Shown piece by piece: positions 15,007-23,927 of a stretch of DNA of 53,249 nt. The stretch covers positions 1-53,249 of the forward strand of contig JAGDMF010000012.1 in the NCBI GenBank assembly GCA_017860455.1, in the 5' to 3' direction. The notes beneath the pieces were generated by a model. The model did no database searches and was not told the DNA's origin. It saw nothing but the letters and a program-made list of their open reading frames with translations. Made by a program: the position numbers and the translations under genes. The stretch's first letter is position 1; every line of letters starts with the position of its first letter. The DNA comes from Bacteroidota bacterium. GTDB lineage: Bacteria; Bacteroidota; Bacteroidia; Bacteroidales; WCHB1-69.

Positions 15007-15615
15007 ATGCAACAAAAAATTTCAACACTAATTGCGACTTTCATTGTCGTTATTTCATTACAAAGTTATGCACAGATAGATACATCCAGAAAATGTTTTA
15101 TTGGAAGTTCTATGATGATGCTGGGAAACTTATTACCGGAAGATGGTCCCGATTTTGTTCAATTAAACTTTGGTTATCGAATTAATCCTAGAAATTCAGT
15201 TTCCTTAGAACTTCAAACTTGGAAATATGCCTGGTCATTAGGAATTCCTTATGGAAAAAATTTTGATGCACCGGAAGAAAAATTTCCGGGATATATCAGA
15301 GAATATGGGTTTAGTTTCGTTTATCAGCACTATTGGTGGAAAGGATTATATACCGGAATTCATGTAATGAATGCATTTCAAACATTTGTAAATAATCAGA
15401 ACCAAAAAATTGATCGTGGGTTTCAGATTTTCAATACCTATAGGTTAGGCTACCACTTTAGTTTCTGGAAAAACAGATTATTTATTGAACCCTCTATTGC
15501 GATCACTCACCGGGCTTTTCATACCAAAATGCCCGATTCATTCAGAGTATTGGATCAAAAATGGTCTAAATTTTTCTTTGGGGAGCCGGGTTTGCATTTT
15601 GGATTTAATTTTTAG
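15007..15615 (+). CDS. Outer-membrane beta-barrel-like protein, copy 1
   Basis: A 202-residue protein with a signal peptide ending near SYAQ. The mature part alternates aromatic and polar residues and ends in Phe (HFGFNF), as outer-membrane barrels do. Segments such as FGYRINPRNSVSLELQTWKY and YRLGYHFSFWKNRLFIEPSI look like paired transmembrane strands. It is paralogous to 28188-28823, with shared WKGL, GYHxSFxKNRxxIEP and DKKW/DQKW blocks. It lies directly after two Crp/Fnr genes. Small barrels of this kind have no assigned substrate. Confidence 0.75.
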   Translation: MQQKISTLIATFIVVISLQSYAQIDTSRKCFIGSSMMMLGNLLPEDGPDFVQLNFGYRINPRNSVSLELQTWKYAWSLGIPYGKNFDAPEEKFPGYIREYGFSFVYQHYWWKGLYTGIHVMNAFQTFVNNQNQKIDRGFQIFNTYRLGYHFSFWKNRLFIEPSIAITHRAFHTKMPDSFRVLDQKWSKFFFGEPGLHFGFNF

Positions 15616-15636
15616 TATATAGAACTTTTTTATTTC

Positions 15637-15680
15637 TTGACTAAAGTCAATGAATTTTAAATAGCCCAACTATACTTTTG
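15637..15680 (+). promoter_or_regulatory. Promoter with FNR-type dyad (TTGACtaaaGTCAA)
   Basis: A perfect 14-bp dyad (15637-15650) sits 22 bp before the -7 element TACTTTTG (15673-15680). The dyad centre would lie near -41.5, the class II activator position of CRP/FNR proteins. It drives the T9SS cargo gene at 15799 and perhaps the genes following it. Confidence 0.6.
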
Positions 15681-15798
15681 CCAAAAAAAAATAAGTAAAA
15701 TGAATAGTTTAAACCGTAATTCAAATATCCGATAAAATATTCATATTCTGTTATTTTGCATAATTAAAAACCTTAAAATTTAATCAAAAAAAAATCAA

Positions 15799-16635
15799 AT
15801 GAAAAAAGCATTTTTAATCAGTTCAATTGTTTTATTAATCTCTACCCTTTCATTAAAAGCTCAAATCTTTTATCTGGAGATTACGCCTGATGTTGAATCC
15901 GAAATGTCCCCAATTATTGGAAGTATGGATAATATTTTTCCTCTCGACTTTACATTCGATGGTTTGGAAGAGTACAACTTTAAATGGGAAGATTTAGGCT
16001 CTGAATGGTTTATGCATTTCACATCTAGTAATCCCAATAATTTGATCGCTTTAGATGGAACAACTGTCAATATTTATAATGGTCGATTTGTTAAAATGCT
16101 TTCATTTGGCGATCCTATCAACAATTCTCTTACCTGGGGAACAAGTGATCCTGATCCATACATTGGTGAAAGTACTATGAATACCAACTTTTTAGATCAG
16201 GGTGACCAATATATTGGAGTAAAGTTTTTAAAGAATAACAATACTCATTATGGGTACGTATTGGTAAATTTTCAATCTACTACACCCACTAATAAAGTTG
16301 ATTCCAGAAAATTAATCATTAAAGCTTTTGCTTTTAATAATACTCCCAATGCACAAATCAGTGCCGGACAAACCAGTTCCAGCAGTGTTGATGAATCTGT
16401 AGAAGTCAACTTTGAAGTATATCCCAACCCAACACAAGATATGATTACTATTCAAACCAATTCTGATGAAGTTATTGCCTATGCCATTTACAACACATTT
16501 GGACAAAAAGTGAACCAAGGTGTTATTAATAATAATGTGATTTCAATGAAAGAATTAGAGGCCGGTATCTATTTTATCAAACTAATGAATCCAAAAACAC
16601 AAAACATAGAGACATTTAAGGTTGTAAAACTCTAA
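15799..16635 (+). CDS. T9SS-sorted secreted protein, copy 1
   Basis: A 278-residue protein with an N-terminal signal peptide (cut near LKAQ). Its body repeats FTFDGLEEYNFKW- and GVKFLKNNNTHYGYVLVNFQ-like beta segments. The C-terminal type A Por sorting domain of about 75 residues starts at the FEVYPNPTQDMI stretch and ends GIYFIKLMNPK...FKVVKL. Such proteins cross the outer membrane through the type IX system and are released or anchored at the surface. It is paralogous to 28943-29764 over its full length. Each copy follows a barrel paralog, so the barrel and cargo form a duplicated two-gene cassette. Confidence 0.85.
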   Translation: MKKAFLISSIVLLISTLSLKAQIFYLEITPDVESEMSPIIGSMDNIFPLDFTFDGLEEYNFKWEDLGSEWFMHFTSSNPNNLIALDGTTVNIYNGRFVKMLSFGDPINNSLTWGTSDPDPYIGESTMNTNFLDQGDQYIGVKFLKNNNTHYGYVLVNFQSTTPTNKVDSRKLIIKAFAFNNTPNAQISAGQTSSSSVDESVEVNFEVYPNPTQDMITIQTNSDEVIAYAIYNTFGQKVNQGVINNNVISMKELEAGIYFIKLMNPKTQNIETFKVVKL

Positions 16636-16703
16636 AAAATATATTAAAAACGACAATTGGTGAAAAAAAACTTAAGTATTATATACAAATTTAAAAAACT
16701 TTT

Positions 16704-17126
16704 ATGAAAAAAATTATTTTCGGATTGATGATTGCTATTCTATTGATTTTCAATTCATGTACTGATCAAGATCCAATTACTGCTACGCCTAAGTTATTAA
16801 GTGTACAAAAGGATGGATGTTTTACCAGTAAAAACGGAACTACCAGTCCGGACACCCTTTATTGTGAGGTAATTAATGATACACTATTGCTTCACGTTAC
16901 CATTAATAAGAATTGTTCTTCTCAACCTTTGGATTCTGTAGCATTAGACCAAGGAGTTTTCAATATTTATTTAAAAGATCAATTTGAACCCAATGCTTAT
17001 TGTATTTGTGATTATCAATACACTTTTAAATTTGCAAATTGGAATTTAATACAACATTTTAATGTATTATATAAAGATTTCGGATCAACTTCCTATAATC
17101 AATGGAATTCAATTACATACCCCTAA
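16704..17126 (+). CDS. Small lipoprotein of unknown function
   Basis: A 140-residue protein with a lipoprotein signal (lipobox IFNSC, Cys19) followed by Thr/Asp-rich sequence. It has six or more further Cys residues (GCFTSKNG, YCEV, NCSS, YCICDY), suggesting disulfides or metal binding in the envelope. No family recognised. It lies between two T9SS cargo genes in the same orientation with no promoter of its own visible, so it is probably cotranscribed. Confidence 0.7.
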   Translation: MKKIIFGLMIAILLIFNSCTDQDPITATPKLLSVQKDGCFTSKNGTTSPDTLYCEVINDTLLLHVTINKNCSSQPLDSVALDQGVFNIYLKDQFEPNAYCICDYQYTFKFANWNLIQHFNVLYKDFGSTSYNQWNSITYP

Positions 17127-17156
17127 TAATATTTAACATTTAATTAACAATAACAA

Positions 17157-17999
17157 ATGAAATTAGCAAAAATGATTACCATTGTAGGAATGGTATTAAC
17201 AATGATTAATTCTACAAATGCACAAATAAGCCTGCCCTATTATACCGGATTCGATAATGTTCCCGGTCAGGCCGGATGGGTTGAAATTAAAAAAGGAGCA
17301 ACCACTTTTAGTCATTGGGGAATGGCAAACTATGGAGCTTGCTCTGAGCCCAACTATCTAAATCATAGTTACTCCCCTTCATCAGGAATAACTCTTACTG
17401 ATAACTGGTATGTTTCACCAGAATTCTTTATCCCTTCAGGTGGTCATTTAGATTCAATCCGGTACATGTTTTCCGGTTTCTCAACCCCTGAAGCTGATGA
17501 CACAATAGGGATCTATCTTTTACAAGGATCTGAAGATCCGGGACAGGCTGTTTCAAAAATATTGTTGTATGATTTCAGAGGTGATAACTACCCTGTTGAT
17601 GGGACATTTCATTTATTGTCAAATTTAAACTTACAATCATTTAGTGGTTCAAGTTTTATTGCCATTAGATATAGAAATTCTGATTGCAGCAGTAAATGGA
17701 TAACTGTTGGGTTTGATAATATTGCCATCAGTTCAAACAGTTTAAGCGTTGATGATCATGAAAAAGGAGAAAATTTAATACATATTTATCCAAATCCTGC
17801 TGTCAATAGAATTCAAATTGAAACCAATACCAATACCATAAAAAAAGTGGAATTATTTAATTTGATTGGGCAATCACTTTTGGTTACAAATTTTTATGAT
17901 CAAATACAAATAGATTTATCATCTTATCCATCAGGAACATACTTCGTGAAAATTGAAAATGAAGGGGAAGTAATTACTAGAAAATTGATCAAACAATAA
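17157..17999 (+). CDS. T9SS-sorted protein with choice-of-anchor J-like domain
   Basis: A 280-residue protein with signal peptide (cut near TNAQ). The mature part opens LPYYTGFDNVPGQAGWVEI, then has an NWYVSPEF segment and later WITVGFDNIAIS, the pattern of the cleaved-adhesin/choice-of-anchor J jelly roll. The C-terminal type A sorting domain begins HIYPNPAVNRIQIE and ends SGTYFVKIENEGEVITRKLIKQ-like. It is expected on the cell surface or released. The gap to the hydrolase gene that follows is 4 bp. Confidence 0.85.
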   Translation: MKLAKMITIVGMVLTMINSTNAQISLPYYTGFDNVPGQAGWVEIKKGATTFSHWGMANYGACSEPNYLNHSYSPSSGITLTDNWYVSPEFFIPSGGHLDSIRYMFSGFSTPEADDTIGIYLLQGSEDPGQAVSKILLYDFRGDNYPVDGTFHLLSNLNLQSFSGSSFIAIRYRNSDCSSKWITVGFDNIAISSNSLSVDDHEKGENLIHIYPNPAVNRIQIETNTNTIKKVELFNLIGQSLLVTNFYDQIQIDLSSYPSGTYFVKIENEGEVITRKLIKQ

Positions 18000-18003
18000 T
18001 CAT

Positions 18004-18978
18004 TTGCTTCCTAAAATGTTCAAATTGCAAATGACTGTTTATTTTCAAATAATAGGTGTCATTATCATTTTTTGTTTCATTTTTTCATCCTGCTTATCAT
18101 TGAAAAATATTGAAAAACCTTCCGTTTGTATAACAAATGATAGTAGAATATTTACGACTAAAGATAGTTTGAAAATTTATATATTTGATTATAAACCCAT
18201 TAAAAATTACAAATCAGTAATTTTTATAATCTCAGGGATCACCGGAATCAATCATAATAATGAACAAGAGATCATTGAACTTTTGAGCAACGGGCAACAT
18301 AGAATTGTAATAATTCATCCCCGGGGAACAGGCTATTCTGATGGAATAAGAGGAGATATGGATGACTTTTCACTTTTTATTGATGATTATATCAATATTA
18401 TTAAATCGGATTCAGATTATGGATCCAATGAACACCCTTTCATTCTTTACGGACACAGTATGTCTTCAGCAATAGCAGTATCTGTTGCAGCGCAATTGGA
18501 TCTTATTGATGGGGTCATTTTAGTAAATCCTCCGGTAATTTTAAAGAAAGCAAAGGGGATGTCTCCCAAATGGCCCCAATATTTGCAATATATGAGTTAT
18601 ATGATTTTTGCAAAACACACTCCCATTGTAAATATGGCCGGAGATTCAAAATGGATTGAAAATGAAGAAGATCAAAAAGAATCTGATATTCGTAGTAATG
18701 ATTCATTGTTAGTGAAATATTTCAGCATGAACATGATGTTAGTTTCTAAAAAATGTATGGATTCAATTATTCCCCAAGCAAAAAAAGTAGATATTCCTCT
18801 ATTATTAATTTATGGATTGAATGATCCGTTAGTAGATCAGAAAGGGTGTGATTTATTGTATGAAAACTGGAATAGTAAGGAAAAAAGGTATGAAACCATA
18901 GTAAATGGTGGACATGGTAAGTCAACAGTGATTCTGGCAAAACCAATCATTAATGAATGGATTGATAAAATCAATTAA
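18004..18978 (+). CDS. Alpha/beta hydrolase lipoprotein (monoacylglycerol-lipase-like)
   Basis: A 324-residue alpha/beta hydrolase of the Hydrolase_4 (monoacylglycerol lipase) type. The N-terminal segment with lipobox IFSSC suggests a membrane-anchored lipoprotein. The oxyanion-hole region HPRGTGYSDG, nucleophile elbow YGHSMSS, acid in YGLNDPLVD and catalytic His in NGGHGKS are all present in order. The substrate is unknown. Internal Met codons at residues 5 and 10 are alternative starts. It sits between a T9SS cargo gene and the TonB receptor, in what looks like one long operon. Confidence 0.83.
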   Translation: MLPKMFKLQMTVYFQIIGVIIIFCFIFSSCLSLKNIEKPSVCITNDSRIFTTKDSLKIYIFDYKPIKNYKSVIFIISGITGINHNNEQEIIELLSNGQHRIVIIHPRGTGYSDGIRGDMDDFSLFIDDYINIIKSDSDYGSNEHPFILYGHSMSSAIAVSVAAQLDLIDGVILVNPPVILKKAKGMSPKWPQYLQYMSYMIFAKHTPIVNMAGDSKWIENEEDQKESDIRSNDSLLVKYFSMNMMLVSKKCMDSIIPQAKKVDIPLLLIYGLNDPLVDQKGCDLLYENWNSKEKRYETIVNGGHGKSTVILAKPIINEWIDKIN

Positions 18979-18995
18979 AAAATAAATTATTATAG

Positions 18996-21338
18996 ATGAA
19001 AAAAATAGTGTTCCTAATTTTTGTTTTCTGTGTTAGCACTTGCATATTAACAGCTCAGGTGTTAACACAGACCATCAAGGGAAAAGTGATAGATAGTGAA
19101 ACCCAGCAACCATTAATTGGTGCAACGATCATAATACTAGGGACTGAACCGTTACAAGGAGCTACAACAAATAAGGATGGTAATTTTTTGATTTCCAATA
19201 TTACACTTGGTCGGTATGATATTCAATTTTCATATTTAGGGTATCAGTCATCCACAATGAGAGAGATTCAAGTAACCTCAGGAAAAGAGGTTGTTATTAA
19301 TACTCCACTCAAACAATCAATTGTTAAAATGGGTGAAGTTGCGATCAGTGGATTTACAGAAAAGGATAAGCCGGTAAACACTATGGCATTGATCAGTGCT
19401 CGTTCATTTTCCGTAGAAGAAGCCAGAAGATATGCCGGTGGAATGGATGATCCTGCCAGAACGGTATCAGCATTTGCAGGAATTACTACAGGAAGTATGC
19501 AAAGTAATTCTATCATCATCAGAGGTAATTCACCAAAAGGTGTTTCATGGAGACTGGAAGGTGTTGAGATTCCCAATCCAAATCACTTTCCTAATGCAAA
19601 TTTAGTAGGTGGAGGAATTGTTACGGTTTTTAGTAGTCAAATGTTGACAAATTCAGATTTTTTCACAAGTGCTTTTCCAGCAGAATATGGGAACGCTTTG
19701 GCTGGTGTTTTTGACATGAAATTCAGAACCGGGAATAGTGAAAAAAAAGAGCACACGATACAAATAGGGGTTATGGGTATCGATTTATCCTCTGAAGGGC
19801 CATTCAGGAAAGGGGGCAAGGCAACCTATCTGTTTAATTACAGGTATTCTACTTTTTCACTAATGAGGTCATTTTTACCCAAAAACACAAGTGTTCCTAT
19901 TTATCAGGATTTGAATTTCAAACTTCATTTTCCAATTAAAAACGGATCCATCTCCATTTGGGGGATTGGGGCTTTAGATCATATGAATCAGGATTTCATA
20001 TTAGATTCAACCAAATGGGAAAATGAAATTTCAAGAACTAATCTGGATTGGAATCTAAAAATGGGGGCTATCGGGATCACCAATAAACAATTCATAAACC
20101 AATCAACTTTTATCAATACAACTTTAGCTTTTACAGGGACTTTTAACAGTTTAAAGATGGATCGATTGAATGATTTTTTAATTTCAAAGCCTAATTTAAA
20201 TATTATTGACAACTCAGGAAAAATTATTCTAAGTTCTTATATTAATCAAAAAGTTAGTTCAAGACATACATTGAAAGCGGGATTCACTTTCTATACATTG
20301 TTTTATGAATTAAACATCAATGGTACTTTCAATAATAATCCCATAACTTATCAGAATTTTGTAACGGAGAAAGGAAAAAGTGAGTTTATTGAACTATTTT
20401 ATCAGTCCAAATACTCCATTTCAGAGCATTTTGTGATTAATGGCGGAATAAACGGGTCCTATTTTCTACTCAATAAAAAATTCTCAATTGATCCCCGTAT
20501 CAGTTTTAAATGGGAAATCAATACAAGACATTCCATCAGTTTTGGATTTGGAAAACATAGTCAGATTGAAGATTTAAAAATCTATCTCGTAAAGAAAGTG
20601 CAAAACGATCAATTTAGTAGTCCAAATATAAATCTGGCACCATCACAAGCTCTACATTTTGTAGGAGGATATGATTGGCAAATCAATCAAAATATGAGAA
20701 TTAAAATGGAACCCTATTATCAATACTTGTATAATATTCCCGGAAAACCCGGAAGCTCCTATTCATTAATCAATTTCACACAGGATTGGGCTTTTAGAGA
20801 CTCTTTAGTAAATAATAGTAAAGGAGAAAATATTGGGATTGATATCACTTTTGAAAAGTTTTTGAATAAAGGGTACTATTATTTAATCACCACATCTTTT
20901 TTTAAATCTAAATATTGTGGAGATGATGGGATCTGGAGAAATTCAAAATTCAACAAAGGATATGTTATTAACCTATTAATTGGCAAAGAGTTTACATTTA
21001 AAAACGATCATATTCTCGGCATCAATGCTCGATATACTTTAATGGGTGGCGACCGCTTTACACCCGTAAACATGGAACAATCCATTATTTTTAAAACGGT
21101 TATATATGATGAATCCAAAGCATATCAAGAGCAAATCCCAAGTTCACAATATCTTGATATCACATTAACTTATCGGATTAACAAACAAAAACACTCTTCT
21201 GTTTGGGCTATTCAAATTAAAAATGCATTAGGGGAAAAAAATTACGATGGATACTCCTATTATTATAAAACAGGCACTGTTGAAAACAAAGGATACAGTG
21301 TAATTTTACCCGTAATTAGTTATAAAATAGAATTTTAA
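18996..21338 (+). CDS. TonB-dependent receptor with N-terminal carboxypeptidase-regulatory-like domain
   Basis: A 780-residue outer-membrane receptor. It has a signal peptide (cut near LTAQ), then a CarboxypepD_reg-like domain (TIKGKVIDSETQQPLIGATI to FSYLGYQ, about residues 25-110) and a plug domain (ARTVSAFAGI, IIIRGNSPKGVSWRLEGVEI). The 22-strand barrel runs to a C-terminal aromatic (YKIEF). It is shorter than SusC proteins and has no SusD partner here, so it is probably not a classical glycan utilisation locus. Its neighbours (hydrolase, 4-TM protein) give no clear ligand. Confidence 0.9.
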   Translation: MKKIVFLIFVFCVSTCILTAQVLTQTIKGKVIDSETQQPLIGATIIILGTEPLQGATTNKDGNFLISNITLGRYDIQFSYLGYQSSTMREIQVTSGKEVVINTPLKQSIVKMGEVAISGFTEKDKPVNTMALISARSFSVEEARRYAGGMDDPARTVSAFAGITTGSMQSNSIIIRGNSPKGVSWRLEGVEIPNPNHFPNANLVGGGIVTVFSSQMLTNSDFFTSAFPAEYGNALAGVFDMKFRTGNSEKKEHTIQIGVMGIDLSSEGPFRKGGKATYLFNYRYSTFSLMRSFLPKNTSVPIYQDLNFKLHFPIKNGSISIWGIGALDHMNQDFILDSTKWENEISRTNLDWNLKMGAIGITNKQFINQSTFINTTLAFTGTFNSLKMDRLNDFLISKPNLNIIDNSGKIILSSYINQKVSSRHTLKAGFTFYTLFYELNINGTFNNNPITYQNFVTEKGKSEFIELFYQSKYSISEHFVINGGINGSYFLLNKKFSIDPRISFKWEINTRHSISFGFGKHSQIEDLKIYLVKKVQNDQFSSPNINLAPSQALHFVGGYDWQINQNMRIKMEPYYQYLYNIPGKPGSSYSLINFTQDWAFRDSLVNNSKGENIGIDITFEKFLNKGYYYLITTSFFKSKYCGDDGIWRNSKFNKGYVINLLIGKEFTFKNDHILGINARYTLMGGDRFTPVNMEQSIIFKTVIYDESKAYQEQIPSSQYLDITLTYRINKQKHSSVWAIQIKNALGEKNYDGYSYYYKTGTVENKGYSVILPVISYKIEF

Positions 21339-21371
21339 AAAAATAAAAACCAAAATTAAAAAAAAATCAAA

Positions 21372-21794
21372 ATGAAATTAAACATCAAAAGTATTTTTAT
21401 CACCGGATTAATTACCGGTTTAGTAATTCTCATCAGCGGATTATCTATGATCCCATTAGTAGGAGATCAAATGAATCAGATTTTAGCAAATCGAGGATTA
21501 CCCCCTTTAAGCAATTTTGCTACCATTTATATCATTTTTGTGAGTTTATGCAATGGAATATTTTTAGTATTCTTATATGCCCTTTTGAGGCCATTATGGA
21601 AATCTAAAACTAAAGCCGGCATTATGGCTGCACTGATCTCCTTTTTTATGCACTATTTGTTAGGAAATTTTGCAATGGTTGTTTATGGGTTTATGCCATT
21701 AAATTTTACTATATTAGGGACAGTCTGGGGATTAGGAGAACTTCTGTTAGGAGGAATAGTAGCCAGTAAACTTTATAAAGAAAAAACGGTATAA
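21372..21794 (+). CDS. Four-helix membrane protein of unknown function
   Basis: A 140-residue protein with four predicted membrane helices (about 7-30, 48-72, 80-105 and 112-132) and a Lys-rich end. There is no catalytic motif. It follows the TonB receptor with a 33-bp gap. It resembles small uncharacterised Bacteroidota membrane proteins of the DUF4199 or DoxX size class, but I cannot place it. Confidence 0.7.
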   Translation: MKLNIKSIFITGLITGLVILISGLSMIPLVGDQMNQILANRGLPPLSNFATIYIIFVSLCNGIFLVFLYALLRPLWKSKTKAGIMAALISFFMHYLLGNFAMVVYGFMPLNFTILGTVWGLGELLLGGIVASKLYKEKTV

Positions 21795-21803
21795 AACTTT
21801 TAT

Positions 21804-21811
21804 TATATTTG
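21804..21811 (+). promoter_or_regulatory. -7 element (TATATTTG)
   Basis: Matches TAnnTTTG, 22 bp before the start at 21834. No FNR-type dyad is found at the expected distance upstream. Confidence 0.6.
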
Positions 21812-21833
21812 CAAATTATTATCTAAATTTTAA

Positions 21834-22679
21834 ATGGAAAAAGAAAAAAAAAGATTGAATCCCCGAAAAACATTTTTTAAATGTGGAACTTGTTCTCAAG
21901 CGATGTTTTGTTTAATCAATGATGAATATGGCAACTCAAAACCTTTAGAGGAAAAAGCTGTTGATATAATGGCAGGAGGAATCTCACAAAAAGGAAATCA
22001 ATGTGGCCTATTATGGGGTGGTTCATTAGCCATTGGGACTGAATCGTATCGTAGATTCAAAGATAGAGATAAAGCAATAGCAATGGCTATTTATGGATCT
22101 GGCAATTTGATGACTTCATTCCATAAAAGAAAACAAACGGTTAATTGTCGTGATATTTCCAAAGTAGATTGGGAAAACAAATGGCAATTTACAATTTATA
22201 TATTAAAAACACTGGCGTATGGTTTTGTATTTAACCCCTGTTTTACTTTAATTTCAAAATGGACTCCTGAAGCGATAGCAGCTGCCAATAAGAGTTTTGA
22301 AACTGAATTCCCCATTAAAACACCTTGTTTAAGTTGTGCTTCTGAAGTGGTTAAGAAAATGGGGGGCACTGAAGAGGAATCGATCATGGTTGCTGGTTTT
22401 GCAGGGGGTATTGGATTGAGTGGAAGTGCTTGTGGGGCATTAAGTGCGGCAATGTGGTACAAAATGTTAAGTTTTTGCAAAAACAACAATGGAAAAGTTC
22501 AATCGATTTTTAATAATCCCGATGCCAAAAAAATAATACGTAATTTCTATATGGTAACCGATTCAGAAGTTGAATGTTCTAAAATATGTAATAAAAGATT
22601 TGATTCAATAGATGATCATTCTGAATACATCAGATCCGGAGGTTGTCAAAAAATTATTGAGATCTTATCGAAATCATAA
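21834..22679 (+). CDS. Tandem C_GCAxxG_C_C family redox-type protein
   Basis: A 281-residue cytosolic protein with two C_GCAxxG_C_C-like halves. The first has KCGTCSQAMF, then GNQCGLLWGGSLAIG. The second has PCLSCASEVV, GSACGALSAAMWYKML and late Cys residues (ECSKICNKRF, GGCQKI). The family takes its name from spaced cysteines thought to be redox-active or metal-binding, usually as a single domain of about 120-150 residues. The double form is less common. A cysteine desulfurase gene follows 19 bp downstream, hinting at sulfur transfer or Fe-S supply; this is inference. Confidence 0.82.
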   Translation: MEKEKKRLNPRKTFFKCGTCSQAMFCLINDEYGNSKPLEEKAVDIMAGGISQKGNQCGLLWGGSLAIGTESYRRFKDRDKAIAMAIYGSGNLMTSFHKRKQTVNCRDISKVDWENKWQFTIYILKTLAYGFVFNPCFTLISKWTPEAIAAANKSFETEFPIKTPCLSCASEVVKKMGGTEEESIMVAGFAGGIGLSGSACGALSAAMWYKMLSFCKNNNGKVQSIFNNPDAKKIIRNFYMVTDSEVECSKICNKRFDSIDDHSEYIRSGGCQKIIEILSKS

Positions 22680-22698
22680 AAATTAAAAAAAAGTAAAA

Positions 22699-23850
22699 AT
22701 GTTGAAACGAAACGTATATCTTGATCATAATGCGACAACACCCGTTGCTTCTTCCGTGAGAAAAACGATGAACCGTGTTCTGAAATATTATTGGGGCAAT
22801 CCTTCAACGGGATATCAAAAGGGTAAAAATGCACAACAAATCATTGAAAAAGCCAGAGATCAGGTTGCGCAATCCATAAATGCACATGCTCACGAAATCT
22901 ATTTCACCAGTTGCGCTACTGAATCCAATAATTCGATTTTAAAAACACTTGCTCAACATTTCTACCCATCAAAAAGAAAAATTATTACAACTCCAATTGA
23001 GCACTCTTCTGTATTGAAGACACTTGATTATTTAAAAAATCAGGGGATTATTGTTGAATTTTGTTCTGTAGATCAAAATGGATTTATTTCAATTTCAGAA
23101 TTGGAAGGGTTGATTGATGATGATACATTTCTAGTTTGTTGTATGCTTGCTAATAATGAAATTGGGACGATTCAAAACCTTAAAGAGATCTCAGAAATTA
23201 CTAAAAAAAGAGATATCTTGCTTATGTCGGATTGTGTTCAGGCATTTGGAAAGATCCCGATTGATGTTAAAGAGTTAGGATTAGATTATGCTACGTTTTC
23301 AGCACATAAACTATACGGCCCCAAAGGTGTTGGGGCCATTTATGCCAAAATAAGTGCGCCATTATCCTCCTTTATCCATGGAGGAGGTCAGGAAGAGGGT
23401 ATTCGTGGTGGTACAGAATCGGTACATAACATTGCCGGATTTGGGAAAGCTTGTCAAAGTGTTCCAGATTTACTATCCCATTTGCAAAAAACTCAAACCC
23501 TTAGAGATCATTTTTTAAAACTATTAAAAGATATAAAATCAGATATTGTGGTTAATTCACCATTAGACAATGGACTCATGAATACTTTAAATATCTCTTT
23601 TCCAGGTATTAAAAGTAAAGAATTGATGATGATGTTAGATTATCACGGAATCTCAGTTTCCTCAGGATCAGCCTGTAGTACTCATTCTCCTAAACCTTCA
23701 CACGTTTTAAAGGCTATAGGATTAAATGATCAACAAATTTTTGAAACTGTCAGAATTAGTTTTGGAATAAACACGACTATTTCGGACTTAAATTACACTA
23801 TAAAAACAATCAAAAAATTTATTAGTGACACCCAACTGAATTCTCAGTAA
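22699..23850 (+). CDS. Cysteine desulfurase, NifS/IscS family
   Basis: A 383-residue PLP enzyme of normal length. Visible are YLDHNATTPV at the N-terminus, the ATESNN motif, the PLP lysine in SAHKLYGPKGVG, RGGTESVHNIAG, and the persulfide-carrying Cys in SSGSACSTHSP followed by LKAIGL. It takes sulfur from L-cysteine to a protein persulfide for Fe-S or thio-cofactor assembly. No IscU, SufBCD or thiI gene lies here. Its partner may be the Cys-rich protein encoded just upstream, so I give no iscS symbol. Confidence 0.92.
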   Translation: MLKRNVYLDHNATTPVASSVRKTMNRVLKYYWGNPSTGYQKGKNAQQIIEKARDQVAQSINAHAHEIYFTSCATESNNSILKTLAQHFYPSKRKIITTPIEHSSVLKTLDYLKNQGIIVEFCSVDQNGFISISELEGLIDDDTFLVCCMLANNEIGTIQNLKEISEITKKRDILLMSDCVQAFGKIPIDVKELGLDYATFSAHKLYGPKGVGAIYAKISAPLSSFIHGGGQEEGIRGGTESVHNIAGFGKACQSVPDLLSHLQKTQTLRDHFLKLLKDIKSDIVVNSPLDNGLMNTLNISFPGIKSKELMMMLDYHGISVSSGSACSTHSPKPSHVLKAIGLNDQQIFETVRISFGINTTISDLNYTIKTIKKFISDTQLNSQ

Positions 23851-23902
23851 TTTGACTACAAATAAAAGGAATTTGGATATTGATTTTACATCTATTTTTT
23901 TA

Positions 23903-23910
23903 TATTTTTG
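23903..23910 (+). promoter_or_regulatory. -7 element (TATTTTTG)
   Basis: Matches TAnnTTTG, 17 bp before the AraC-type regulator start at 23928. Confidence 0.5.
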
Positions 23911-23927
23911 TATAAAATAATCTTTCT

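Noticed and set aside
23852-23865. FNR-type site TTGACtacaAATAA before the AraC gene
   Set aside because: The right half does not match and the spacing to the -7 element is wrong.
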